DNA from: an uncultured Bacteroidia bacterium
GTDB taxonomy: Bacteria > Bacteroidota > Bacteroidia > J057 > CALAJH01
Assembly: GCA_937922655.1 (NCBI GenBank)
Contig: CALAJH010000005.1
Location: 124,001 to 188,000 of the forward strand
Length of the DNA stretch: 64,000 nucleotides
Direction of reading: 5' to 3'
Positions 8,968 through 17,574 of the stretch are shown here, in pieces; the stretch's first letter is position 1; each line of letters opens with the position of its first letter. A program made the translations under genes and the position numbers. Under the pieces are notes generated by a model. That model searched no databases, was not told the DNA's origin, and was given only the letters and a program-made list of their open reading frames with translations.

Positions 8968-9846
8968 ATGAAGCGAATAACGACGATGTGGGTTGGGGTG
9001 GCGTTGACGTGGGCGGCGGCCGTTGCCCAACCCGTAGACATGAAAACCACCGCGCCCGCCCCTCCCCCGCCCGGCGACAAAATCGCCGAACAGGCTTACG
9101 CTTTGCACAAAGCCGGCTTTGACAAACATCTGGAAGGGGACTTTGCGGGTGCACTCGCCGACTACGATCGCGCCGTGGAAATCGACCCCTCCGACCCCCA
9201 CCTTTACTACAACCGGGGATTGGCCAAAGCCCGACTTCAAGACTTCAAAGGCGCGGCCCAAGATTTTTCCATCGCCCTCGAAATTTCCCCCAAATTGCAA
9301 CAAGCCTATTACAACCGGGCCTACGCAAGGGCGGAGAACGGCGACCACCTCGGCGCCGTCGCCGACTACACCCAAGCCCTCAACGTTTTGCCCTACGACG
9401 CCGACGCCCTGCTCAACCGCGCCCTCTCCAAAGTCAAACTTTTCGACTACAAAGGCGCCATCGAAGACCTGACCAAAGCCATTTCCATTCGGCCCGACTT
9501 CTACCAAGCCTATTACAACCGGGGCGTGGTCAAAAGCTCGACCGTCGATTACCACGGCGCCATCGCCGACTACGACAAAGCCATTCAACTCGAACCGCGC
9601 TATTTTCCCGCGTACATGAACCGGGCCGTCGCGCGACTGAACCTTTCCGATTATCAAGGCGCGATAGAAGACTGCAAAGACGTGGTACGGCTCAACCCTT
9701 CGGGCGACCATTCGGAGGCCTATTATTATTCGGGCATCGCGAAAGTGGAGTCGAAAGACGTTCGGGGCGCGTGCGCCGATTTCGCCAAAGCCGAAAGCAA
9801 AGGCTACAAAAAGGCCGGCGTCGCCCTTTCCGAATTTTGCCAATAA
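8968..9846 (+). CDS. secreted tetratricopeptide repeat protein
   Basis: 292 residues: a signal peptide (MKRITTMWVGVALTWAAAVAQ), a proline-rich spacer, then about seven TPR units from residue ~40 to the end. Each unit carries recognisable TPR positions such as AYYNRAYARAENGDHLGAV and AYYNRGVVKSSTVDYHGAI. TPR arrays mediate protein-protein contacts; the partner is unknown. A variant -7 element (TAATTTCG, 8937-8944) precedes the ATG by 23 bp. The gene converges on ftsE with only 2 bp between the stop codons, so no terminator fits there. Confidence 0.9.
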   Translation: MKRITTMWVGVALTWAAAVAQPVDMKTTAPAPPPPGDKIAEQAYALHKAGFDKHLEGDFAGALADYDRAVEIDPSDPHLYYNRGLAKARLQDFKGAAQDFSIALEISPKLQQAYYNRAYARAENGDHLGAVADYTQALNVLPYDADALLNRALSKVKLFDYKGAIEDLTKAISIRPDFYQAYYNRGVVKSSTVDYHGAIADYDKAIQLEPRYFPAYMNRAVARLNLSDYQGAIEDCKDVVRLNPSGDHSEAYYYSGIAKVESKDVRGACADFAKAESKGYKKAGVALSEFCQ

Positions 9847-9848
9847 CG

Positions 9849-10505
9849 CTAGCCCTCGCTCAGCCGGCCTTCGTGAAGCCTCAGCACACGGGCGGGCCGG
9901 CGTGCTATCAAATCGTACTCGTGCGTAACAAAAAGAACGCTTGCACCCGCACGATGAATTTTTTGAAAAATTTCGACGATAACGTCGGTTACTTCGGGGT
10001 CGAGGTTGCCCGTAGGTTCGTCGGCCAAAATCAGCGGCGGGTCGTTGAGCAGGGCGCGGGCGATGGCCGTGCGTTGCTGCTCGCCGCCGGAAAGTTGGTG
10101 CGGGTAATTGCCGACGCGTGCCGACAAGCCCACCGTCATCAAGACCTCGTTGATGCGGTTTTTGATGGCCGTTTTGTTCGTCCAACCCGTGGCCTTTAAT
10201 ACAAAAGCCAAGTTTTCTCCAACGGTTTTGTCGGGCAAAAGAGAAAAATCCTGAAAAACCACGCCCAGTTTTCGACGCAAAAAAGGAATTTGCGCCGGTT
10301 TGAGGGTGTCGCTTGAATATTCCCCATAAACGACGCTTCCGCTTGTCGGTTTGAGGTCGGCATAAATCAAACGCATGAGACTGGTTTTGCCCGAGCCCGT
10401 CCTTCCGGTCAGGTAGGCAAACTCTCCTTTCTTCAATTCAAAGCAAACGTTTTCCAAGACGTTTCTTCCGCCCAAATTCAGCGTTACGTTTTTGAATGCC
10501 AGCAT
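9849..10505 (-). CDS. ftsE: ABC transporter ATPase, FtsE type
   Basis: 218 residues from the ATG at 10503-10505 ([13 protein letters not shown]); an in-frame ATG at 10544 is possible but adds an unlike leader. It has Walker [10 protein letters not shown]-loop [12 protein letters not shown], signature LSGGEQQR, Walker [13 protein letters not shown] and switch histidine VTHEYD. The [18 protein letters not shown] region and the length match FtsE, which with FtsX controls peptidoglycan hydrolases at the division site. No ftsX is adjacent, so the name rests on sequence resemblance; a LolD-like role is the alternative. It is transcribed divergently from maeB. Confidence 0.8.
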   Translation of the reverse strand: MLAFKNVTLNLGGRNVLENVCFELKKGEFAYLTGRTGSGKTSLMRLIYADLKPTSGSVVYGEYSSDTLKPAQIPFLRRKLGVVFQDFSLLPDKTVGENLAFVLKATGWTNKTAIKNRINEVLMTVGLSARVGNYPHQLSGGEQQRTAIARALLNDPPLILADEPTGNLDPEVTDVIVEIFQKIHRAGASVLFVTHEYDLIARRPARVLRLHEGRLSEG

Positions 10506-10633
10506 AGCGTGCCGTAAAGTTAAATCCAAAAACGGGAAAAGCACAATCGCGCCGTCAAATAGTTGGTCGGCAACGAGGCGCGAGGGTATGCGCCGGTTTT
10601 TCGACGGCGTACGGGATTTGTAGGAATATTCGT

Positions 10634-10641
10634 TAATTTTG
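10634..10641 (+). promoter_or_regulatory. -7 element of maeB
   Basis: TAATTTTG matches TAnnTTTG and lies 19 bp before the maeB ATG. No TTTG at the usual spacing upstream. Confidence 0.6.
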
Positions 10642-10660
10642 AGGCAAAATCATAACGACG

Positions 10661-12925
10661 ATGTCCATCCGCAGAGAAGACGCCCTCGAATACCACAGCC
10701 GGGGGAAAAAAGGAAAAATCGAAATCACGCCGACCAAGCCCGTTTCGACGGTTCGGGACTTGGCCTTGGCGTATTCGCCGGGCGTGGCTTATCCGTGTTT
10801 GGAAATCGCCGAAGACGTTTCCAAGGTGTACGAATATACGGCGCGGGGCAACGTCGTAGCCGTGATTTCCAACGGCACGGCGGTATTGGGCTTGGGCAAC
10901 ATCGGCCCCGAGGCCTCCAAACCCGTCATGGAAGGCAAGGCCGTATTGTTCAAAAAATATGCGGACATCGACGGCATCGACATCGAATTGGCCGTTACCG
11001 ACCCCGACGAATTTTGTCGGGTGGTCAAGGCCCTCGAACCCTCGTTCGGCGGCATCAACCTTGAAGACGTCAAGGCGCCCGAATGTTTTGAAATCGAAAC
11101 CCGCCTTCGACGCGAACTCAATATTCCCATCATGCACGACGACCAGCACGGCACGGCCATCATTTCCGCCGCCGCCCTGCTTAACGCCTTGCATTTGGTG
11201 GGCAAAAATATTTCCGAAATCAAAATGACGATTTCGGGAGCGGGAGCGGCGGCATTGTCTTGTGCCGCGATGTACATTCGCCTCGGCTTGAAAAAAGAAA
11301 ACCTTGTCATGTTCGACGTCAAGGGCGTACTCGACAAAACACGCACCGACCTCGACCCTTTGCGCATGGAGTTCGCCACAGAGCGCACGGGCTTGCGTTT
11401 TGCGGACGCGTTCGAGGGCGCGGACGTATTTATCGGTTTGTCGGCGGGGGGCATCGTTTCGGGGGAAATGCTTAAACGCATGGCTCCCCATCCGATAGTG
11501 TTCGCCTTGGCCAACCCCACGCCCGAAATCGACTATCCTACCGCCGTCCAAGCCCGTCCCGATTGTATTATGGCCACCGGCCGTTCGGACTATCCCAACC
11601 AAGTGAACAACGTACTGGGTTTTCCTTACGTGTTTCGCGGCGCGTTGGACGTGCACGCCACCGAAATCAACGATGCGATGAAGATGGCGGCCGTCGAGGC
11701 CATCGCCGAACTTGCCCGCCAACCCGTTCCCGAAGAGATTGCCAAAATTTACGACGCCAAACTCGTTTTCGGACGCGAATACCTCATCCCCAAACCGATG
11801 GACCATCGTTTAATTACCGAGGTCTCGTCGGCGGTAGCGAAGGCGGCCATGGATTCGGGCGTGGCCCAAGTGAAAATCGAAAACTGGGAGGCGTACAAGG
11901 AATCGTTGCGCACGCGCATGGGCTTGAACGTCGGAATTATGCCCGGCGTGATTCAACGCGCCAAAAACCATCCCAAACGCATCGTCCTACCCGAATCCTA
12001 TCATTACAAAATTCTCAAAGCCGCTCAAATACTCTCGGACGAAAAAATTGCCGTTCCCGTGCTTTTGGGCAATCAAGCCCGCATCGAGGCGCTTTTGTGC
12101 GAGTACGACATCGAACTCAAAGGCGTGGAATACGTCGACGTCGACGCCGAACGCGATATGCGTCTGCGCTACGCCGACGTTTTCTTTTCCCGTCGCTCGC
12201 GCAAAGGCATGACCCTTCAAGAGGCCAAACAAATGATGCGTCGACGCGATTATTTTGGCATGTCGATGGTCGAGGCCGGCGACGCCGACGGCATAGTACT
12301 GGGCGTAACCCAAAGCTATGCGTCGGCCGTTCGCGCCGCGCTCGAAGTAACGGGCCTCGAAGCCGACGCCAAAACCTGCGCCGGCCTTTACATCATGAAC
12401 ACGCGCAAAGGCGTGTATCTTTTTGCCGATTGCACCGTCAATCGCGAGCCGACCGACGAACAACTTGCCGATATCGCCCGGCTGAGCGCCCGCGCCGCCA
12501 AGTTCTTGGATATAGAGCCGCGCGTAGCCTTTATTTCCTATGCCAATTTCGGCGGCGGCAAGGACGAACTCAACGAGCGCATACGCCGTGCCGTCCGCTT
12601 GGCGCAAAAGAGCTGTCCCGACGTTCTCATCGAAGGCGAAATGCAGGCCAACATCGCCGTCCGTCCCGACCTCCAACAAGAATTTTTTCCTTTCAGCGCC
12701 CTGTGCGACAAAGGCGCCAACATTTTGGTGTTTCCGACGTTGGCCGCCGCCAACGCCGGTTACAAAATTTTGCAAGAGTTGGGCGAGGTCGAGGCCGTCG
12801 GTCCGGTACTGATGGGAATCAACAAGCCCGTACACATCGTACAGTTGGGCAGTTCGGTACGCGAAATCGTCAATATGGCCGCCATCACCGTTCTCGACGC
12901 CCAAGCCGAAAACGTTTTCTTTTAA
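10661..12925 (+). CDS. maeB: NADP-dependent malic enzyme with C-terminal phosphotransacetylase domain
   Basis: 754 residues, the MaeB type. The enzyme decarboxylates malate to pyruvate, yielding NADPH. The malic N-terminal domain (1-150) has SPGVAYPCLEI and GLGNIGPEASKPVMEGKA, and HDDQHGTA carries metal ligands. The NAD(P)-binding domain (~160-400) has the glycine-rich TISGAGAAALSCA. From about residue 425 a phosphotransacetylase-like domain follows (PKRIVLPE, FPTLAAANAGYKILQELG). In MaeB proteins it senses acetyl-CoA and does not appear to act as an acyltransferase. Full length and intact. A -7 element lies 19 bp upstream. Confidence 0.95.
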   Translation: MSIRREDALEYHSRGKKGKIEITPTKPVSTVRDLALAYSPGVAYPCLEIAEDVSKVYEYTARGNVVAVISNGTAVLGLGNIGPEASKPVMEGKAVLFKKYADIDGIDIELAVTDPDEFCRVVKALEPSFGGINLEDVKAPECFEIETRLRRELNIPIMHDDQHGTAIISAAALLNALHLVGKNISEIKMTISGAGAAALSCAAMYIRLGLKKENLVMFDVKGVLDKTRTDLDPLRMEFATERTGLRFADAFEGADVFIGLSAGGIVSGEMLKRMAPHPIVFALANPTPEIDYPTAVQARPDCIMATGRSDYPNQVNNVLGFPYVFRGALDVHATEINDAMKMAAVEAIAELARQPVPEEIAKIYDAKLVFGREYLIPKPMDHRLITEVSSAVAKAAMDSGVAQVKIENWEAYKESLRTRMGLNVGIMPGVIQRAKNHPKRIVLPESYHYKILKAAQILSDEKIAVPVLLGNQARIEALLCEYDIELKGVEYVDVDAERDMRLRYADVFFSRRSRKGMTLQEAKQMMRRRDYFGMSMVEAGDADGIVLGVTQSYASAVRAALEVTGLEADAKTCAGLYIMNTRKGVYLFADCTVNREPTDEQLADIARLSARAAKFLDIEPRVAFISYANFGGGKDELNERIRRAVRLAQKSCPDVLIEGEMQANIAVRPDLQQEFFPFSALCDKGANILVFPTLAAANAGYKILQELGEVEAVGPVLMGINKPVHIVQLGSSVREIVNMAAITVLDAQAENVFF

Positions 12926-12984
12926 CCCTTCAAACGCTTGCAATAAAATTCGGCGTTCGTTCTTGACGCGACGATTGAACGGAC

Positions 12985-14001
12985 TTAATGGACGCGGTGG
13001 TCGTCGGCGAAGCGCCGCGTATAGGAACGGGGTTCGTCGTCGGATTTTTTTATGCCGTGGGCAAAAAACATGTGCTCCCGCGGCCCCCGGCTGATTTTGA
13101 AGTGAACGCGGTCGCCGGGCAAAAGACGTCCGACCAACGAAGGGTTTTTGAACGTAACCACTCCGATTTCGGAGTGGTCGGCTCTGATTTTTCCGTATCC
13201 GGTTTCTTTAATATTGACGACCACGCCTTCAAAAAAGACGTTTTCGCGGTCTTTGTTAACGATGGGTCTGGGGAGGGCTTCCGTTTTTTGGGGAAGGGGC
13301 TCCGGGTCGACGGAAAGCGCGGCGGAACGCGAACGTTCAAGGAAAATGTCGGGGGCGTCGTCGCTTTTGCGCGTATTGAGCGCTTTGACCATATCGACGG
13401 CGTAGGTGGCCTCGTCTATCAGGTGTTGGTTGGTGCGAATGGCTCGTTTGCGGCCGGTTTCGTCGTTGAACGTCAAATCCCAATACAGGAGCATAACCCG
13501 TGCGCCGAGGGTGTGGAGTTTGGAAATCAGGGGTAAATAGTCGCCGTCGCCGGTGATGAGTGCAACGACGTCGAACTTTTTGTTTACCGTCAGTTCAAAA
13601 GCTTCGAGCGCCAACCAAACGTCGATGCCTTTTTCTCGTTTTTTAGCGCCGCGTTCGTCGTGAACGGAGATGACGGGCAAATAATGGGTCGTTACCTTGG
13701 CCTTCATGAGCACGTCTTCGAACAGGCGTTCGTTGAGGAGTTTGTTTTTATTGAGCTGTTCGCCTTTGAGGTAGGTGTCGTAGGCGCTGTAACGCCCGCG
13801 AAAATAATGCGCGTCCACCACCCGGCAATACTCCTCCTTTTCGCCTTCTTCGTAAGCGACGCAGCGTCGAATGAACGCCTGTATTTTGTTGATGTCCAAA
13901 CGGGTTTGTACGGGATGATAGCGTTTGTAATAACCGCTGACCTTGTCGAAATATCCGCCGTCGTAAAATATTCCAATCCTAATAATTTTGTCTTTATACA
14001 T
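12985..14001 (-). CDS. NYN-domain (LabA/DUF88) protein with C-terminal OB-like domain
   Basis: 338 residues. The first ~200 form a NYN (PIN-like) nuclease domain: IRIGIFYDGGYFDK holds the first acidic position, EKGIDVWLALEAFEL the second, and VALITGDGDYLPLISKLHTLG the double-aspartate motif. LabA-type NYN proteins are thought to process or degrade RNA. After a variable linker, residues ~255-325 (VFFEGVVVNIKETGYGKIRA to RVHFKISRG) look like a cold-shock/S1-type OB fold, as expected for nucleic-acid binding. The gene is convergent with maeB (59 bp apart), with no clear terminator between. Confidence 0.85.
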   Translation of the reverse strand: MYKDKIIRIGIFYDGGYFDKVSGYYKRYHPVQTRLDINKIQAFIRRCVAYEEGEKEEYCRVVDAHYFRGRYSAYDTYLKGEQLNKNKLLNERLFEDVLMKAKVTTHYLPVISVHDERGAKKREKGIDVWLALEAFELTVNKKFDVVALITGDGDYLPLISKLHTLGARVMLLYWDLTFNDETGRKRAIRTNQHLIDEATYAVDMVKALNTRKSDDAPDIFLERSRSAALSVDPEPLPQKTEALPRPIVNKDRENVFFEGVVVNIKETGYGKIRADHSEIGVVTFKNPSLVGRLLPGDRVHFKISRGPREHMFFAHGIKKSDDEPRSYTRRFADDHRVH

Positions 14002-14549
14002 TCAATTTTGTGTTTGCATGCAATAAATGTGACCGATATACGGGGCGTTTGCGGGGCATGGGTGGGGGGAACGATGGTAAAAACACGTGTGGATTAACCG
14101 GTTTGTTTTCGATGCCTTTGTTTTGAGATTGTTTAATTAAAGGGTGCAAAATTAGCTAGAATTAAGGGCATAAGGAAAGCCAACGAACGTGCCGCCCCGC
14201 ATTCATGTTGCGGACGGCAAACCGCCTGCGCAAGCAGCCGGCGCCAACGGCGAAAATTGGTAGCGTCAAACCGATAATGATGAAAATCGGCACGGATTAA
14301 AAACGTTAGCCGTTTATCCATGGTTTAACAAGGCAAAAACGCCAAAAATAATTTTTTGGCGTTGCCCGTTGTAGACTACCCGAAAAATTTGCTTTAAACA
14401 AAGTTTGGAACGCCCGAACGTCGTATTTACGGTTGTGGCCACGTTAATTTTTTGTCGGGACCGTTTGGTTGTTGCTTGCGACAACGAAATTTCGGCTCCC
14501 TACGGTCGTCGGCGTTAAGGCATGGGTTGTCGTCGCAAAAGACTTTGCG
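14002..14549. other. 548-bp intergenic region without a supported gene
   Basis: It lies between the start of the NYN gene and the end of the Rpn-type gene, both on the minus strand. It contains the hairpin at 14332-14367 and one minus-strand -7 match (CAAAATTA, 14147-14154). A 62-codon minus-strand frame at 14133-14321 has no recognisable features. No tRNA or known RNA was found by eye. Confidence 0.5.
14332..14367. repeat. inverted repeat with AT-rich tip
   Basis: AACGCCAAAAA (14338-14348) pairs with TTTTTGGCGTT, flanked by GGCAA and TTGCC. It could be a bidirectional terminator, yet no gene ends within 180 bp on either side. Confidence 0.5.
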
Positions 14550-15464
14550 TTATAGACGGGAAATTTCTTCGAGGGACATTCCGGTTGCGGCGGCAATGAC
14601 CGATTGCGCGACGCCCTGCTTCAACAAATTTTTCGCAATGGCGACACGCTCCTCTATTTTCCCTTGATTGCGTCCTTCGCTTTCACCCTTGCGATAGCCT
14701 TCGCTTTCACCGATTTCGTACCATTCTTCTTTTTCGGTGTCGATAAAGTCGCTAAAAATGAATCTTAGCTCCTCCAAACGGCCATAGTTCTCCGCCGTAC
14801 GTTCGAGTTCTTGTTTGAGTTCCATGTTGAAGGCTTTATGATCTTTTCTTAATTTCCCAAAGGCAAAGCAAGCCTCAATCCACATTGCCCGCGTTTCGAG
14901 CGTGGCAAGGGCGTTAAGCACTTTTACGATACCCCGAATCAAAAGGTTGCGCGGCACAACGACGCTTACCACGGCAAAAACCGCCGCCTCCGGAATTCCT
15001 TCCTCCAAAAGCTCCAAACCGTCGACTTGGGTCATGTCGATGGCCACAAGGCTCATGTCGTCGGGAAAACCGGCGATGCGGTACAAAAAATCTTCGGGCA
15101 AAGCCGTCAAAAAAATAAACGCCTGCACAAAATACATCACGTCCGCAAACCGGTCGCTGTCGATAATCAAACCTTTGTACCCGACGGCACGGCGCACTTC
15201 GTCGCCGTTGGCGCGGGTTTGCGCGTCCAAATGAAGAAGCCCGGCAACGGGCTTGCCTCTCAAAACAACGCCCAAGAGCTCGAAAAGCGTGTCGCAGATG
15301 CGACGCTTTTTGCCGATAAGATCTATCAATTCCTGACCAAGCTCCCTTCCGACAACGGCGGCAACCCCGGTATTGAGGCTCCGGTAGATTCTCGGCGCCA
15401 AAGCGACCAAACAGCGTTTCGACGTTTTGTCGTAGTATTGGTTTGGCAATTCTTGAGGAAACAT
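14550..15464 (-). CDS. Rpn-family PD-(D/E)XK nuclease / putative transposase-like protein
   Basis: 304 residues, clearly paralogous to the protein at 62466-63422. Shared blocks are GLLHLDAQTRANGDEVRRAVGYK (strand with the predicted acidic-x-Q nuclease motif), VQAFIFL, VDGLELLEEGIPEAAVFAV, RNLLIRG and a C-terminal helix pair ending in IAAATGMSLEEISRL. This layout fits the Rpn (PDDEXK_2) family. E. coli members promote RecA-independent recombination and have been linked to phage defence; that role here is inferred. Near residues 253-268 there are two short GESEG units, the counterpart of the longer array in the paralogue. A -7 element (15483-15490) sits 18 bp upstream. No insertion-sequence ends were seen. 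Confidence 0.8.
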   Translation of the reverse strand: MFPQELPNQYYDKTSKRCLVALAPRIYRSLNTGVAAVVGRELGQELIDLIGKKRRICDTLFELLGVVLRGKPVAGLLHLDAQTRANGDEVRRAVGYKGLIIDSDRFADVMYFVQAFIFLTALPEDFLYRIAGFPDDMSLVAIDMTQVDGLELLEEGIPEAAVFAVVSVVVPRNLLIRGIVKVLNALATLETRAMWIEACFAFGKLRKDHKAFNMELKQELERTAENYGRLEELRFIFSDFIDTEKEEWYEIGESEGYRKGESEGRNQGKIEERVAIAKNLLKQGVAQSVIAAATGMSLEEISRL

Positions 15465-15482
15465 TCGCCTAAAAATGAATTA

Positions 15483-15490
15483 CAAATATA
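15483..15490 (-). promoter_or_regulatory. -7 element of Rpn-type gene 1
   Basis: CAAATATA on the plus strand is TATATTTG on the minus strand, 18 bp from the ATG. The same octamer serves the paralogue at 62466. Confidence 0.6.
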
Positions 15491-15546
15491 AAAAGAGTAA
15501 TCAAACAGGGTTTTTCTTGTTTGTACAAAATGATTAATTTCGTAGC

Positions 15547-17187
15547 GTGAAACGGCGAGGGTGGTTGGATGCGGCGCTGGTCGGGGGCGTCGGGTTGCTG
15601 ATGTTCGTCCCGTTTTTGGGCGCGGTTCCGTTGTTCGACTGGGACGAAATCAATTTTGCCGAATGCGCCCGGGAGATGGTCGTTACCGGCGACTACGACC
15701 GTGTAACGATGAACTATGCGCCGTTTTGGGAAAAGCCGCCGTTGTTCTTTTGGCTTCAGGCAACGGCCATGCGTGTTTTTGGGGTGAACGAGTTTTCGGC
15801 GCGTTTTCCGAACGCCGTTTGCGGCGCGGTGTCGCTGGTTTTTTTGTATTTGGCGGGTTCGTACGTGGGGGGAAGACGTTTCGGCGGGCTGTGGGCAACG
15901 GTCTACGCCGGCTCCTTGTTGCCTTTTTTGTATTTCAAATCCGGCATCATCGACCCCGTTTTCAACCTTTTTATATTTTCGTCTTTTTTTTCGTTGTACC
16001 GTTCAAGCGAGACCTTGAAATGGGCGGTCGCCGGAGGAATTTTGGCGGGTTTGGCGGTACTGACCAAAGGGCCGGTGGGTTTGCTGTTGCCGGCTTTGGC
16101 GGTGGGAGCGCTGACCGTCGCCGGTCGGTTTCGGCCTCCCGTACCATGGAAAAATATTGCGCTTTACGTGCTTTTCGCCTTCGCCGCGGCGGGTTCGTGG
16201 TTTTTGTACGAATGGCTCAAACACGGCCCGGATTTTATCGTCGAGTTCGTCGAATATCAAATTCGGCTTTTAAGCACGGAGGATGCGGGCCACGGCGGAT
16301 TTTGGGGATATCACGCCGTGGTGTTGCTTTTGGGTTGTTTGCCGGCGTCGTTTTTCGCCTTGCCGGGCCTGTTTCGTGTGCCGAAAGAAACGGTTCACGG
16401 CTTTTACCGTTGGAACTTGGCGCTTTTTTGGGTGGTTTTGGTGGTATTTTCGCTGGTCAAAACGAAAATATTGCATTATTCGTCGTTGTGTTATTTCCCT
16501 TTGACGTTTGCGGCGGCGTGGGAGTTGCATCGGCGTTGGCAATCGGGCGAAAACGCGCTTGCCAAGTGGCGAATGTGGGCTTTGGGGACGTGTATATTCT
16601 TGGTTGCGTTGGCGGTGGCGCTTTTGCCGTGGGTGGGAATGAACGCCAAGGCTCTCGCCGCTTACGTTAAAGACCCGTTTGCGGCGGGAAATCTTGCGGC
16701 CGAAGTGCAATGGTCGTTGCTTGACGGCTGGCCGGCGGCCTTGTGGCTCGCCGGTGCGGGAACGGGCATGTTTTTGATGCGCCGGGGACGAACGCCGTAC
16801 GGTGCAGGGGCGCTTTTAGGTTCCACGGCCCTGTTTTTGTTTTTTCTCTTGGCGGGAATCGTTCCCAAAATCGAACGTTACACGCAAGGGGCGGCGGTGG
16901 ATTTTTTTCGTTCCTTAGAGGGTAAGGACGTTTATGTCGCCACCCTCGACTACAAGTCCTACGCCCATTATTTCTATGCCGGAATCCTGCCGCCGGGAAC
17001 GCCGTCGGCGCAAACGCTCTTAAACGATTCGATAGACAAACCGGCGTATTTTTCCGTCAAAATCCAACATGCCGAGCGTTATTCGGCAAAATTGGAAAAA
17101 CTTTACGAAAAAAACGGGTTTGTTTTTTTCGTTCGCCGGCCCGGGCCGCTCAAAGATTCCCTTCGGCAAGCAAGCCCCGTTCTCTAA
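15547..17187 (+). CDS. ArnT-like membrane glycosyltransferase
   Basis: 546 residues starting at GTG (MKRRGWLD). A polytopic membrane protein with about 11-12 hydrophobic segments. Early in the protein, FDWDEINFAECAREM carries the acidic residues that bind metal and the polyprenyl-phosphate sugar donor in ArnT/PMT (GT39/GT83) enzymes. EKPPLFFWL and FSARFPNAVCG are further family motifs. Such enzymes transfer a sugar from undecaprenyl phosphate to lipid A or another envelope acceptor; the acceptor cannot be told from sequence. The gene is divergent from the Rpn-type gene across 82 bp and precedes tRNA-Cys. Confidence 0.88.
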   Translation: MKRRGWLDAALVGGVGLLMFVPFLGAVPLFDWDEINFAECAREMVVTGDYDRVTMNYAPFWEKPPLFFWLQATAMRVFGVNEFSARFPNAVCGAVSLVFLYLAGSYVGGRRFGGLWATVYAGSLLPFLYFKSGIIDPVFNLFIFSSFFSLYRSSETLKWAVAGGILAGLAVLTKGPVGLLLPALAVGALTVAGRFRPPVPWKNIALYVLFAFAAAGSWFLYEWLKHGPDFIVEFVEYQIRLLSTEDAGHGGFWGYHAVVLLLGCLPASFFALPGLFRVPKETVHGFYRWNLALFWVVLVVFSLVKTKILHYSSLCYFPLTFAAAWELHRRWQSGENALAKWRMWALGTCIFLVALAVALLPWVGMNAKALAAYVKDPFAAGNLAAEVQWSLLDGWPAALWLAGAGTGMFLMRRGRTPYGAGALLGSTALFLFFLLAGIVPKIERYTQGAAVDFFRSLEGKDVYVATLDYKSYAHYFYAGILPPGTPSAQTLLNDSIDKPAYFSVKIQHAERYSAKLEKLYEKNGFVFFVRRPGPLKDSLRQASPVL

Positions 17188-17301
17188 TGCGTCCGTTAAG
17201 TCCGCCCAAGCCCCCGAATCGCAAAGCGTGGTTACGGCACGCGCTCGCGATTGTCGATTTTCGCCACCCTTGGGCCGCCTTGGATGCATTTTTACAAAAA
17301 A

Positions 17302-17333
17302 TTTGGCGGCATGAAAACTTTGCCTTAACTTTG
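17302..17333 (+). promoter_or_regulatory. promoter of tRNA-Cys
   Basis: -33 TTTG at 17302-17305 and -7 TAACTTTG at 17326-17333 with a 20-bp spacer, 14 bp before the mature tRNA end. A full match to the Bacteroidota consensus. Confidence 0.85.
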
Positions 17334-17347
17334 CGGCGCAAATACAA

Positions 17348-17418
17348 GGTGGCATGGCCGAGTGGCTAGGCACGGGTCTGCAAAACCCTTTACGGGGGTT
17401 CGACTCCCTCTGCCACCT
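17348..17418 (+). tRNA. tRNA-Cys (GCA)
   Basis: Acceptor GGTGGCA (17348-17354) pairs with TGCCACC (17411-17417) and is followed by the U73 discriminator typical of tRNA-Cys. The anticodon loop CTGCAAA gives anticodon GCA, and the T loop GTTCGACTC is intact. CCA is not encoded. Length is 71 bases. Confidence 0.97.
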
Positions 17419-17547
17419 CGGAAAGTTGTTTTTCATAATAATATCATGGCATCGGCTCAACGTGTTGGGTCGATGTTTTTTTATTGCCTTTCGCAACGTT
17501 CGCGTTTGCTTTTGCCGCCGCTTTCAAGGCTTTGGGTACGGTTTTTG

Positions 17548-17555
17548 TATCTTTG
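17548..17555 (+). promoter_or_regulatory. -7 element of the repeat-rich secreted protein gene
   Basis: TATCTTTG, 19 bp before the ATG at 17575. It supports that start over longer frames reaching back into the tRNA. The nearest TTTG upstream (17531-17534) leaves a spacer of only 13 bp. Confidence 0.6.
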
Positions 17556-17574
17556 GCGAATAAAAGAAAAAAAC

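Noticed and set aside
14133-14321. 62-codon minus-strand frame
   Set aside because: No family features, no promoter at the expected distance and no neighbour suggesting a role.
14550-15464. Complete insertion sequence around the Rpn-type gene
   Set aside because: No terminal inverted repeats or target duplications were found on either side, although the family is often labelled transposase.
17348-17418. tRNA-Cys as an attachment site for an integrated element
   Set aside because: No integrase gene nearby and no repeat of the tRNA 3' end elsewhere in the window.
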